Made by a program: the position numbers and the translations under genes
In this document: positions 9,025 to 17,723 of the stretch, piece by piece
Position numbering within the stretch: position 1 is the stretch's first letter
How the letters are laid out: each line of letters begins with the position of its first letter
The notes under the pieces: generated by a model
The model's input: the letters and a program-made list of their open reading frames with translations, nothing else
Told to the model about the DNA's origin: nothing
Database searches by the model: none
Origin: JAJRTE01 sp964418585
GTDB taxonomy: Bacteria > Myxococcota_A > UBA796 > JAJRTE01
NCBI GenBank assembly: GCA_964418585.1
Contig: CAYQMG010000055.1
Coordinates: forward strand, 1-64,000
Direction: 5' to 3'
Length of the DNA stretch: 64,000 bases

Positions 9025-9453
9025 TCATCGGCCTCCCGGACGGGTGTTCAGCTCGAGAATCCGCTGAACTCCGGCACGAATCCGCTCTCTCTGATCCTCG
9101 CTGACCCCGCCCTCGCCCACCAGAACCAGGGTGAGTCCGAGATCCCCCAAAACATGAACCCGAACCTTCGCCTCTCCACCGTCATCCTCGGACAAGAATA
9201 CCTGGACCGGCTCGACATCAGCACTCTCGGTCACCCGGGTGCCAAGTTCGGCGCCAAAGGCGGCAAGCGCCTCCAGGGAGGACTCCGAAAACCCTTGTGC
9301 ACTGGCCGCAACCAGGTATCCGCCGCCATCCACCACCAACAGGGCATCGAGGCGGTTGTCCCGACGCACAGCAGCCAGGAACTTCCCCACCGCCTCGTCC
9401 GCGTATGGGCTCCGGTCCTTCCGACGCTCAGGTCTCCGGATCGCTCCGCTCAT
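9025..9453 (-). CDS. Roadblock/LC7 domain protein
   Basis: A 142-residue cytoplasmic protein without signal or membrane segment. The domain spans roughly residues 20-125: a helix with AVGKFLAAV, the strand DALLVVDGGGYLVAAS, a helix, then paired strands EAKVRVHVL and LTLVLV. This is the roadblock/LC7 pattern known from MglB, the GTPase-activating partner of MglA. No MglA-type GTPase is seen here, so the partner is unknown. The start is an ATG with GGAGGG upstream; the frame continues 16 codons further but without a better site. It precedes the TPR lipoprotein gene. Confidence 0.82.
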   Translation of the reverse strand: MSGAIRRPERRKDRSPYADEAVGKFLAAVRRDNRLDALLVVDGGGYLVAASAQGFSESSLEALAAFGAELGTRVTESADVEPVQVFLSEDDGGEAKVRVHVLGDLGLTLVLVGEGGVSEDQRERIRAGVQRILELNTRPGGR

Positions 9454-10047
9454 CCTCACATCCCTCCAGGCCCACACCAACCGACCTCGAGCCCCCCGCA
9501 CGAGGAGGTGCGGTCCCTGCTCGGTCCATATCCCGGCACACCGGCCCCCCCGGGTCCGTTGGCCCTGGGACGGTTTCCCGCATCCTATCGCAGCGTCGGA
9601 CCCCGGTCAAGCCACCCGCTGTGCCCGCAGACGCGATCAGCGACAGGCCGCCCCTGCCCCCCAAAGGAGGCATCCAGCGCAATCCCGTGCGGTTCCTCCA
9701 GGAGAAACACCGATTCGCCACAGGCTTCACCTCGGAAAAGGTACGTGACCATCAAGAATCGCCAGCCAAATTTTCTGCTTCGTTCGGGGGCAGTCGACGG
9801 CAGGCCGTTCGCTCATTCCAAACGAGCTGCGCCATGGCTGTGCCGGCCGTTGTCGCTTCGTCAAAGCAGAGAAGTCGGACAACCTCCCGGGGGCACCATG
9901 CCGACACAGTCCGACGAGCGTACTCGTGTTCCTTCGCCAGGCGAGGAGCCGCGCAACAAACGCCTGAACAACTCCTGATCGTCGTCCCACCTTGCCGCGC
10001 GGCGTCGAAAAGGTGCGGCACCGGAACCGGGCTCCTGGACGCGGCAC
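9454..10047. other. Intergenic region without a convincing gene
   Basis: About 590 bases between the roadblock gene start and the 3' end of the beta-helix gene, both leftward. Open frames here are Arg/Pro-rich shadows. A 26-codon frame at 9898-9978 has a G-rich upstream stretch but nothing else in support. No tRNA, terminator with T-run or strong promoter was seen. Confidence 0.5.
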
Positions 10048-11763
10048 CTACAGGAAAGACGGGTAATGATACCCGATGTCCACTGTGCCCTGATCGGGCA
10101 CACCGTCGGTGCGCGTGGTGTGGTCGGCCATCGTGCCGGAACCGCCGCACACCCAGCCCCACGTGGTCGAATTCGGCTCGCAGGTGCAAATCGTGATGTC
10201 CTCCGCAGAACCACTGCCCGCATCCACGCAGGGAGACAGGCCGAGTTGTTCCTGAACCTCGTCCCCGGTCGCCGGCTGAGACAGATGATAGCCATCCACG
10301 AAGAGTGGGTCTACCGAGATATTGTTGTCGCTCCAGGTGGGTTCCAGGATGCTTCCGTTGATGTCCCCGTCGAAGTTGCCGTACACATCCGTGTGGTCCA
10401 TGCTGGGCACACAAGTGCCATCGCCGCAGACGACCCCGTTGGTGGTATTGAATGCAATGATACTGTTGCTGATGACCGGGTTCGCCTCATCTTGAAGATA
10501 TACGCCACCACCGACCGAAGCCGTGTTGTGAACAATCGTGACGTTGCGGAGGACCGGGGAGCATGCGGTCTCGAGGTAGATCCCGCCTCCCTTGCCCAGG
10601 GCACGGTTGCTGTGCAATAGATTGTTGACAAGCGAGTAGTTGTACCGGTTGAAGCAGAAGATCCCGCCACCGTCGTTGTAGGCCGTGTTGTAGGCAATGA
10701 CGTTGCCCGTGACCATGGGAGGATCATCGAAGTGGTCGCTCGAGATGCCACCACCGTTGTATGCCTCGTTGTACACGATCTCGTTGTTGCGAATGCACGG
10801 CGCCGAGGTGTAGTAGGCTGCGATCCCGCCACCGAACTGGTTCGCCGCGACGTTGTAGCCGATGTAGTTTCCGTCGATTTCCGGGGACGCCACGATGCAG
10901 TCGATCCCGCCGCCGTAGTCAACGGCAAAGTTGTAAATGATCGTGTTGCCGACTATTCGGCTCGAGCTGAGTCGGAGGTAGATACCTCCTCCGTAACCGT
11001 CCGCGAAGTTGTCCCGTATCACGTTGCCGACCACCGTCAAGTTGGCGTCGTCGATCCGAATCCCTCCACCACCGGTAGCCCGGCCCCCGGTAATGGTGAA
11101 GCCCCAGATGTGAACGCCGCCGACCCCGCTCGCATCGATGACCCGATCCGCGTAGGTTTGCCCGTCGGCAACCCATTCCGAGTGGCCTCCGAAGATCACG
11201 ACCTCATCCGGGCTCCCACGGGCGGTCAAGGACTCATGGCTGTCGTTCGCAGGATCTCCAGGGTCGTCCGCTGCAGGTTGATCGAATACCACGTTCTCCT
11301 CGTACCGGCCGGGTAGCACCTGAATGCACACGGGTGCCTCCTCGCTCCCGGAGGAATGGTCCAGTGCATACTGAATGGTCCGATAGGGGTTGTCTCGAGT
11401 GCCGTTCGACACCTCGTCCGTCCCCTCGATGGAAACCCACACCACCTGCACATTCTGAGAAGGGTCGCTCGGACAGGGATCGCAAGCATCTCCCTGCCCG
11501 TCCCCGTCGAAATCCGCCTGCTCCGGGTTGAAGGCGGAAGGGCAGTTGTCAACGCAGTCCAGCACGCCGTCTGCATCTGCGTCAGTGTCCGAAACGCCAC
11601 ACCCGCACGCCCCAGGCTCGCTCTTGCCCGGGTCGCTCGGACACCCGTCGGCACAGTCGGGCGTTCCATCCCCGTCGGAATCCTCGGCGCAAGGACACTC
11701 ACTCTGCCCGGCAAGAAGCAGCAGCAAAGGTCCCACGAACATGGCGAACAACTCTCTTCTCAT
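10048..11763 (-). CDS. Secreted right-handed parallel beta-helix protein with type-3 calcium-loop repeats
   Basis: A 571-residue exported protein. A signal peptide or lipoprotein signal is followed by Cys- and Asp-rich thrombospondin-type-3-like repeats (about residues 30-110, motifs DSDGDGTPDC and DNCPS). Then comes a parallel beta-helix (about 115-520) built from regular Asn/Gly-rich turns such as GNTIIYN, GGGIY and NNEIVYN. The C-terminal piece has DPLFVDGYHL and DIGYHYP. Such proteins often bind or cleave polysaccharide, but no catalytic residues can be named. The ATG at 11763 has AGGAGGA upstream; the longer open frame lacks a signal. A strong promoter lies about 220 bases upstream, leaving a long leader. 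Confidence 0.83.
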   Translation of the reverse strand: MRRELFAMFVGPLLLLLAGQSECPCAEDSDGDGTPDCADGCPSDPGKSEPGACGCGVSDTDADADGVLDCVDNCPSAFNPEQADFDGDGQGDACDPCPSDPSQNVQVVWVSIEGTDEVSNGTRDNPYRTIQYALDHSSGSEEAPVCIQVLPGRYEENVVFDQPAADDPGDPANDSHESLTARGSPDEVVIFGGHSEWVADGQTYADRVIDASGVGGVHIWGFTITGGRATGGGGIRIDDANLTVVGNVIRDNFADGYGGGIYLRLSSSRIVGNTIIYNFAVDYGGGIDCIVASPEIDGNYIGYNVAANQFGGGIAAYYTSAPCIRNNEIVYNEAYNGGGISSDHFDDPPMVTGNVIAYNTAYNDGGGIFCFNRYNYSLVNNLLHSNRALGKGGGIYLETACSPVLRNVTIVHNTASVGGGVYLQDEANPVISNSIIAFNTTNGVVCGDGTCVPSMDHTDVYGNFDGDINGSILEPTWSDNNISVDPLFVDGYHLSQPATGDEVQEQLGLSPCVDAGSGSAEDITICTCEPNSTTWGWVCGGSGTMADHTTRTDGVPDQGTVDIGYHYPSFL

Positions 11764-12317
11764 CTCGGTCCTCCTGTTGATTTCGCGCCGGCCCGTCGTG
11801 TTGAAAGCAGGGCGGGCGGGACACGGGTTGACAAATCGGCGGGGGCTGCCGAGGGACAATGCGAAGTTCGCTTCCACAACGGATGTCTTTGTGCTGTAGT
11901 GACACCCAGCAACAAGCGCTTCACCGCGGACACCTCGTGGGGTGCAAGCCTGGCCGGGCGCACAGGAGGCCACATAAAACAAAAGCATTGTATAATACAC
12001 CAAATTTCATGTCAATCACAGAATTTTTTTAGTATCATATACCCGCTCCCAAGACGGTGCACCCCGGCTGGAGCCCGGAAAAACCGCCCGGACAGGACAG
12101 GAAAGAGTAGGGTTTCTCAGTCCGATTGAGGTTGCGGAGGAGATGGCGTCGAGTTGCATGTTGTAGAGGGCGTGGTCATTGGCCAGCACGTTGGCGATGG
12201 GGTGAGTAGTTACCGTCAAGGGGGTATTTCTTGCCCGGATCACGAGCCACGTGGAATGCGGACCTTGTTCTCGAGAATGAACTGGCTCTGGGCGCCCGCC
12301 GCGGGGTGCCGGCCAGT
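11764..12317. other. Intergenic region: leader and promoter of the beta-helix gene
   Basis: About 550 bases between the beta-helix gene and the end of the Ig-like lipoprotein gene. It contains an AT-rich island (about 11975-12050) with the leftward promoter, then a 210-base untranslated leader. The stretch 12060-12317 has no gene that I can support. Confidence 0.5.
11987..12015 (-). promoter_or_regulatory. Near-consensus sigma-70 promoter for the beta-helix gene
   Basis: Read on the minus strand, a perfect TTGACA (12010-12015) and TACAAT (11987-11992, 5 of 6 matches) are 17 bases apart in an AT-rich island. Transcription would begin near 11980, giving a leader of roughly 215 bases before the ATG. 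Confidence 0.65.
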
Positions 12318-12815
12318 CTATTCGGCGAGGAGATTGAACCGATACGGAGCCTCGGGACCGCTCGAGGGGCTGTAGGTGGTGTTGTGATAGGGCGTCGCGT
12401 CAGCGGCCTCGAGATAGTAGCTTACACTGCTCGCGCCCTGGAGGTCGGCCGGGTCGATCTCGGCGACGAAATACCCTTCATCCCCGACTGGTTCCATGCG
12501 CAGGCTCTCCCAACCGGCGTTCTGCGGTCGATAGTGCAGAAACACTGCGTAGATCCCGCTGGGGTCTGTGGCCACGGCGTCCACGACGATCGGGTCTGCC
12601 AAGGACTGTGGTTCAGTGATCGGAACGGTCTCGAGCCAGGGACCGTCATGGTCGCTGACCGGGTCCACATCCGGCGGCGTCGGCTCCGGCGGGGGAATCG
12701 GGGGCTCACAGGCTCCACCAGCCAGCAAAACGACGACCGCCGCTCCGACCCTTGTCCAGAAGGGCTCCGTTCGTGCCCCGGGTCGCGCCCTCACACCGAC
12801 ATCGTGGTGGTCCAT
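12318..12815 (-). CDS. Lipoprotein with bacterial Ig-like domain
   Basis: A 165-residue protein. An N-terminal stretch with a hydrophobic segment ends in AGGAC near residue 36, suggesting a lipoprotein. A Pro/Asp-rich spacer (PPIPPPEPTPPD) follows, then one Ig-like beta-sandwich domain (about 55-160) with VDAVATDPSGI, VFLHYR and VSYYLEAAD blocks. These domains bind proteins or sugars at the cell surface; there is no sign of an enzyme. The ATG at 12815 has a GGAGG spaced seven bases upstream and overlaps the end of rimO by 25 bases, so it is probably co-translated with rimO. Function unknown. Confidence 0.7.
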   Translation of the reverse strand: MDHHDVGVRARPGARTEPFWTRVGAAVVVLLAGGACEPPIPPPEPTPPDVDPVSDHDGPWLETVPITEPQSLADPIVVDAVATDPSGIYAVFLHYRPQNAGWESLRMEPVGDEGYFVAEIDPADLQGASSVSYYLEAADATPYHNTTYSPSSGPEAPYRFNLLAE

Positions 12816-14182
12816 GATTCACCTCCGGACGAGACGATGTGCCCAACCAGATCATAGTCCAACGCCTGATCGATCCGCACCGGTACGATGGATCCAGCAG
12901 CGGCGTTCCCGGCATTGATCAAAACACGCCCGTCCACCTCCGGGGCCTGTGTGGCCAGTCGCCCCTGGAGCAACAGGTCCGTTTCCTCGGCGTAGCCCTC
13001 GACCAGCACGTCCTGGACAGTTCCCACCAATCCGGCGTGATAGGTGCGCGAAATCCGCTGCTGAACCTCCATGAGTGCGCGTACCCGGGCCTGCTTCTCC
13101 TCCTCGGGCACTTGCCCGCTCAGTTGTGCCGCCGGGGTTCCTTCCTCGGGGGAAAAGGCAAACACGCCGAGGTACTCGAAACGGGATTCTTCCACGAAGT
13201 CCAGCAATTTCTGGAACGCTCGCTCCGTTTCTCCCGGAAAACCGACCATGAAGGTGGTCCGCAGAACCAGGCCGGGAATGCGTTCCCGAAGCTGTGCCAC
13301 CAAACGCCGTGACCGGTCCTCGCCCACCCCACGCCCCATCCGCCGCAACACCCCACCGTCGATGTGCTGCAACGGAAGGTCCAGATACTTGACCACTCGA
13401 GGCTCCCGGGCTATCACGTCCATGAGGGTGGCGGGAAAGCGCCTCGGGTACATGTAAAGCAGCCGAATCCACCGGAGCCTCTCGATACCGCCCAGTTCCC
13501 GCAGCAGGCGCGCCAAGGGAGGGCGTCCTTCTCGAGGCTCCAGGTCCATCCCGTACGCGTTGGTGTCCTGACTCACCACGTTCAATTCCACCACACCGCC
13601 TCGAGCCAAGGCTTCAGCCTCGGCCACCAGGCTGGCAATCCGTCGCGACCGAAGCGGACCCCGCAAGCCCGGTATCACGCAGAAGGTGCACCGTTGGCTG
13701 CACCCTTCCGAAACCTTCAGGTAGGCGGAAAAAGAGGAATTGCTCCGGACTCGAGGAGACTGTTCATCGGGAAGATAGCGAGGCGGCCCCACCTGCACCT
13801 TGCGGACAGGACGCTCCTTCAACATGCGGGCAATCCGATGGAACTCTCCGGTCCCCACGAAGTAGTCCACCTCGGGCAACTCGCGCTCGAGTTCGGTACC
13901 ATAGCGCTGCGCCATGCACCCTGCCACGATCAGGGTGCGACAGCGCCCCTCGGTCTTCTCGCGTGCCAGGGCCAGCACCGTGTCGATGGATTCCTCCGTG
14001 GCTGCACTGATGAACGAGCAGGTGTTCACGACGATCACGTCTGCTTCCGCCGGGTCGTCCACGGGCCGAAACCCTTCGGCGACCAGGCCGCCCAGCGTCA
14101 CCTCGCTGTCCACCAGGTTCTTGGGACAACCGAGAGAAACAAGATGCACTTTTTGTGTCACACTGTCATCCGTCCCGCCCAC
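12791..14182 (-). CDS. rimO: Ribosomal protein S12 methylthiotransferase RimO
   Basis: Radical-SAM enzyme that adds a methylthio group to the conserved Asp of ribosomal protein S12. The N-terminal UPF0004 domain carries the auxiliary-cluster cysteines C19 (SLGCPKN), C55 and C89. The radical-SAM motif is CSQRCTFC (C161, C165, C168), and a TRAM domain ends the protein. LGCPKNLVDSE separates RimO from MiaB. At 463 residues it is slightly longer than usual. I chose the GTG at 14182, which has AGGAG upstream; another GTG 15 bases earlier is in frame. It follows lolA closely in a leftward run. Confidence 0.93.
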   Translation of the reverse strand: MGGTDDSVTQKVHLVSLGCPKNLVDSEVTLGGLVAEGFRPVDDPAEADVIVVNTCSFISAATEESIDTVLALAREKTEGRCRTLIVAGCMAQRYGTELERELPEVDYFVGTGEFHRIARMLKERPVRKVQVGPPRYLPDEQSPRVRSNSSFSAYLKVSEGCSQRCTFCVIPGLRGPLRSRRIASLVAEAEALARGGVVELNVVSQDTNAYGMDLEPREGRPPLARLLRELGGIERLRWIRLLYMYPRRFPATLMDVIAREPRVVKYLDLPLQHIDGGVLRRMGRGVGEDRSRRLVAQLRERIPGLVLRTTFMVGFPGETERAFQKLLDFVEESRFEYLGVFAFSPEEGTPAAQLSGQVPEEEKQARVRALMEVQQRISRTYHAGLVGTVQDVLVEGYAEETDLLLQGRLATQAPEVDGRVLINAGNAAAGSIVPVRIDQALDYDLVGHIVSSGGESWTTTMSV

Positions 14183-14215
14183 CGTGAACTCCTGCACTGC
14201 CTGGGGTCGTCCGGT

Positions 14216-14947
14216 TCAGTTGCCCCCGGGTCCCGCTTCATGGACCCCCTCCGGGACCTCGAACACGAATCGAGCGTCATCGATGGGCTGATTGATCACC
14301 ACGTTGGTGAAGACCACCCGCGTCACGCTCCCCATTTGATCTTCGACAATGGCCTCCTTGACCATCCCATCGTCGGTACCTACCAGGATTGTCAACCGCT
14401 TGACGGTGCCCATGGATTTTCGAGGCGCCAGGTGCAACGCTGCCACGCCCGGGGTCCGGTAGACTTCGGCGTTGCCGAGTTCGACCTGGAAATCCTTGCG
14501 GACATCACCCAGCCCGAACATGAAATCCAGGGCCACCTGATTGGCTCCTTGCTCGAGAGGCATGCGCATGACCTGCTTCTCTTCGGGGAAATAGAACCAG
14601 AGTGTCCGCCCGTCACTGATGAATTGCTTTACTTCAGGATTCTGGAAGTCCCATCGCATCTTCCCCCCGCGCTTGAGTTCGACGTGCCCCTTGTCCGAGC
14701 GAGTGCGCGCCATGCCCGAAAGCGTTACGGTCTGGGAGAAGTCGGCGGAGAAGGTTTCCAGATTTCGATAGGCGGCTTGAACCCTGGCCACCACCTCGTC
14801 CAGGCGGGCGGCAGCGTCGTCCTTCTTCATCTCCTGGCTGCCCGGTGCGCTGTCGCGGGCCGGAGCGTCCTCGAGTCCCGATGCCCGCCCTGCGACCAGG
14901 CAGGCGACGCATGCACCCATGAGCCCGAAGTGCCAAATTGTTCTCAT
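14216..14947 (-). CDS. lolA: Outer-membrane lipoprotein carrier protein LolA
   Basis: Periplasmic chaperone that takes lipoproteins from the LolCDE exporter to the outer membrane. The 243-residue protein has a signal peptide (about residues 1-26) and a linker. The LolA half-barrel begins near residue 50: the ETFSADFSQTVTLSG block, then RGGKMRWDFQNPEVKQFISDGRTLWFYFPEEKQV and later strands. The length exceeds the E. coli protein (about 200) because of the N-terminal linker. Start is ATG at 14947 with AAGGACGG upstream. It lies between ftsK and rimO on the same strand, a common arrangement (ftsK-lolA). Confidence 0.92.
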   Translation of the reverse strand: MRTIWHFGLMGACVACLVAGRASGLEDAPARDSAPGSQEMKKDDAAARLDEVVARVQAAYRNLETFSADFSQTVTLSGMARTRSDKGHVELKRGGKMRWDFQNPEVKQFISDGRTLWFYFPEEKQVMRMPLEQGANQVALDFMFGLGDVRKDFQVELGNAEVYRTPGVAALHLAPRKSMGTVKRLTILVGTDDGMVKEAIVEDQMGSVTRVVFTNVVINQPIDDARFVFEVPEGVHEAGPGGN

Positions 14948-15086
14948 GATCCCGTCCTTTCCCCCCCGGTCCACTCGCCCCCGGGAACACACGTTCCGAC
15001 CGCTTCTCCCGAGGCCTCGACACATGGGACGAAGGTTCAGACACGTATGTTCGAATTGAACCGCGTTCCCAGTCCGAAATGCCTGG

Positions 15087-17606
15087 TCACCGGAGACTGG
15101 CTCGCAACTTGTCCGGAAAGATCTCGCGCGGCTTGCCCCCCTGAGTGGGAGGCCCGATCAACCCCTCCCGCGCCATCCGCTCCACCATGCGCGCGGAACG
15201 GTTGTACCCAATCTTGAGACGACGCTGGATGGTCGAGATCGACGCCATTCCGGCCTCGAGCACCACCCGCTTGGCCTCCTCGTACTTCTCGTCGTAGTCC
15301 TCTTCCTCGGCCGGTTGCTCGTCCGGGTCCTCTTCCACCTGGTTGACCAGCGATTCCTCGTACTGTGGCTTGCCCTGGGCTCGCAGGTGCTCGATCACCC
15401 GCCGCGTTTCCTCGTCGGAAACGAATGCGCCGTGCAACCGCAACAGCGATGCAGTACCGGGAGGAACAAACAGCATGTCTCCGTTTCCCAGCAAGCACTC
15501 GGCGCCGTTGGCGTCCAGAATCGTTCTCGAGTCGGTCTTGGAGGACACCTTGAACGCGATGCGTGCGGGGAAGTTGGCCTTGATCAGCCCGGTGATGACA
15601 TCCACCGAAGGCCGTTGGGTGGCGATGATCATGTGAATCCCCGCAGCTCGAGCCATCTGGGCGAGACGCACGATGGCGTCCTGAACCTCCTTGCCTGCCA
15701 CCATCATGAGGTCTGCCAACTCGTCGATGACAATGATGACATAGGGCAACTTGGTGGGTGGAGCCTCATCCGGTTCATGGGGCTCCCGGTCCCAACTTTC
15801 GAGCCGCTTCTCGATCAGCGCATTGTAGCTGGCAATGTTCCGCGCGCCTTCCTGCGTGAGCAGCTTGTACCGCGTCGTCATCTCGTTCACGGCCCACCCA
15901 AGGGCGCGTGCAGCCTTCTGCGGGTCGGTCACCACGGGCAGGAGCAGGTGGGGGATCTCCTCGTAGACACTGAACTCGATGATCTTCGGATCGATGAGAA
16001 TAATCCGAACCTCCTCCGGCGTGCGGGAGTAGAGGAGGGACATCAGCATGGCGTTTACGGCGACCGACTTGCCGGTCCCGGTGGCTCCGGCCACGAGCAG
16101 GTGGGGCATCCGGGCCAGGTCGGTGGCATAGGGCTTGCCCTCGATGTCCTTCCCGATGGCGAGCGGGAGGATGTGCTTGCCCTTGGTGAACTCATCATGC
16201 TCGACGATCTCGCGAAGATAGACCATCTGCCGCGCCTGGTTGGGGACTTCGATCCCCACCGCGGCTTTTCCAGGCAATGGCGCCACGATACGCACGGCAA
16301 GCGCTCTCAATGCCAGAGCCAGATCGTTCGACAGGTTGGTGATCTTGGACACCTTGACTCCGGGAGCCGGGGCATACTCGTACATGGTGATCACCGGGCC
16401 GGGATGAATCTCCACCACCCGCCCCTCCACGCCGTAATCCCGCAACCGGCTCTCCAGAGTCCGTGCACTCTCCAGCAACTCCGCCTCGGTCAGGGCATCT
16501 TCACTACGGGCCGGCAGAGCCAGGAACTCAGTCGAGGGGAAAACAAACTCGCCCCGAGGTTCCTCGACCGGCACCGAAATGCTCGAGCTGCTTCCGCCCT
16601 CCTCCATGTAGCGGCTCTTCACAATCCTGGGAGCGGCGGACGAAGGTCCCTTTCGCGTACTCCGCCTCCCCGGGGTGCGGCCGCCTGCCCCTCCACCGGC
16701 CCGGCCTGCTGCATCTCCCGGCGTCATGAGGTCCCCCTCCGAATCGAGCCCGACTCGAGGAAGGGTCTCCATCATTCCCGGGTCCTCAACCGGTCCATCA
16801 TCCCGACGCCTCTCCGGCGCGGCTCCTCGAGATATCGCGTTCTTGCCCACCCGCCGCCCCCGGGAGGAACCAGGCCCGTCCTCCCGGTCTCTGTCCTTCT
16901 CGACCCGCTTGCCGATGGCTGCTACACCATTGGCCGCCGCGTGTCCCACTGCCCCGGCGCCGGACACCACGGCCTTGCCGCTCACCCGGGCCGTGCCGCG
17001 CACCAACCGACCCAGGAAAGACAGCGACCGGAACAACGGGGGCCCTATCCGGATCCCCAGCATGACCTGAAGCGAAATCAACATTCCCGCCAGGATCAGG
17101 ATCAAGGTCCCTGCCCGGGCAAAGTGGACCTCAACCGCATGGACGAGACCGGTGCCGACCAGCCCTCCCGCCAGTACAGTTCCTCCACGGACAAGCAAGG
17201 AGCCGGGATAGATGGCGAAAAGCATACAGGTGAACACGGTCAAGGTGCACGCAGCCAGTATCCGCATGAGGGGCCAGGCAGGCAACCGCGCCCGCAGCAG
17301 GTTGACCGCGGCCACTATCAGCACAGTGGGGATCAGCAGCGCCGAGAATCCGAACGGCACCACCAGGGCGTCAGCGACAAAAGCCCCGAACGGCCCCGCC
17401 CAGTTGTGCGCCGGACCCACATCCCCCCCCGAATTCCAGGAGGGGTCCGAAGGATGGTAGGAAATGAGCGCCAGGGCGACCAGTATCCCGGCTGTTCCAA
17501 ACACGACGGCCAGTATCTCCAGGACAGGAAGCCTGGGCAGGTCCAACTGGCGCTCCTCGGAGGCCTTCTTCTTTTTCGACGCCTTCTTTTTCGTGTTCCT
17601 TCCCAA
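15087..17606 (-). CDS. ftsK: DNA translocase FtsK
   Basis: Septal DNA pump that moves chromosome termini and activates dimer resolution. The 839-residue protein has a Lys-rich N-terminus, about four membrane segments (residues 30-190), a variable linker (about 200-340), and the alpha and RecA-like beta domains. Walker A GATGTGKS lies near residue 505 and Walker B VIIVIDELADLMM near 624. A C-terminal winged-helix gamma domain (last 65 residues, GYNRSARMVERM) is present. The linker is short compared with E. coli FtsK (1,329 residues). The start is TTG with GAGG upstream. Confidence 0.95.
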   Translation of the reverse strand: MGRNTKKKASKKKKASEERQLDLPRLPVLEILAVVFGTAGILVALALISYHPSDPSWNSGGDVGPAHNWAGPFGAFVADALVVPFGFSALLIPTVLIVAAVNLLRARLPAWPLMRILAACTLTVFTCMLFAIYPGSLLVRGGTVLAGGLVGTGLVHAVEVHFARAGTLILILAGMLISLQVMLGIRIGPPLFRSLSFLGRLVRGTARVSGKAVVSGAGAVGHAAANGVAAIGKRVEKDRDREDGPGSSRGRRVGKNAISRGAAPERRRDDGPVEDPGMMETLPRVGLDSEGDLMTPGDAAGRAGGGAGGRTPGRRSTRKGPSSAAPRIVKSRYMEEGGSSSSISVPVEEPRGEFVFPSTEFLALPARSEDALTEAELLESARTLESRLRDYGVEGRVVEIHPGPVITMYEYAPAPGVKVSKITNLSNDLALALRALAVRIVAPLPGKAAVGIEVPNQARQMVYLREIVEHDEFTKGKHILPLAIGKDIEGKPYATDLARMPHLLVAGATGTGKSVAVNAMLMSLLYSRTPEEVRIILIDPKIIEFSVYEEIPHLLLPVVTDPQKAARALGWAVNEMTTRYKLLTQEGARNIASYNALIEKRLESWDREPHEPDEAPPTKLPYVIIVIDELADLMMVAGKEVQDAIVRLAQMARAAGIHMIIATQRPSVDVITGLIKANFPARIAFKVSSKTDSRTILDANGAECLLGNGDMLFVPPGTASLLRLHGAFVSDEETRRVIEHLRAQGKPQYEESLVNQVEEDPDEQPAEEEDYDEKYEEAKRVVLEAGMASISTIQRRLKIGYNRSARMVERMAREGLIGPPTQGGKPREIFPDKLRASLR

Positions 17607-17723
17607 CAGCAGCCTCGACGACTCGTTGCGACCCTGGCAAGGACCAAAGACAACCCAAGGTGCTCGGCCCCCCGACCCGGCTCCACCGGACCAGAAGACC
17701 GAACCAACCTCCGGCCGGTACGA

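Noticed and set aside
9898..9978. Possible 26-residue small ORF with a G-rich upstream stretch
   Set aside because: No signal, domain or conserved pattern; short frames are frequent in this GC-rich DNA.
12016..12243. 75-codon frame upstream of the beta-helix gene
   Set aside because: Overlaps the strong promoter and has no recognisable feature.
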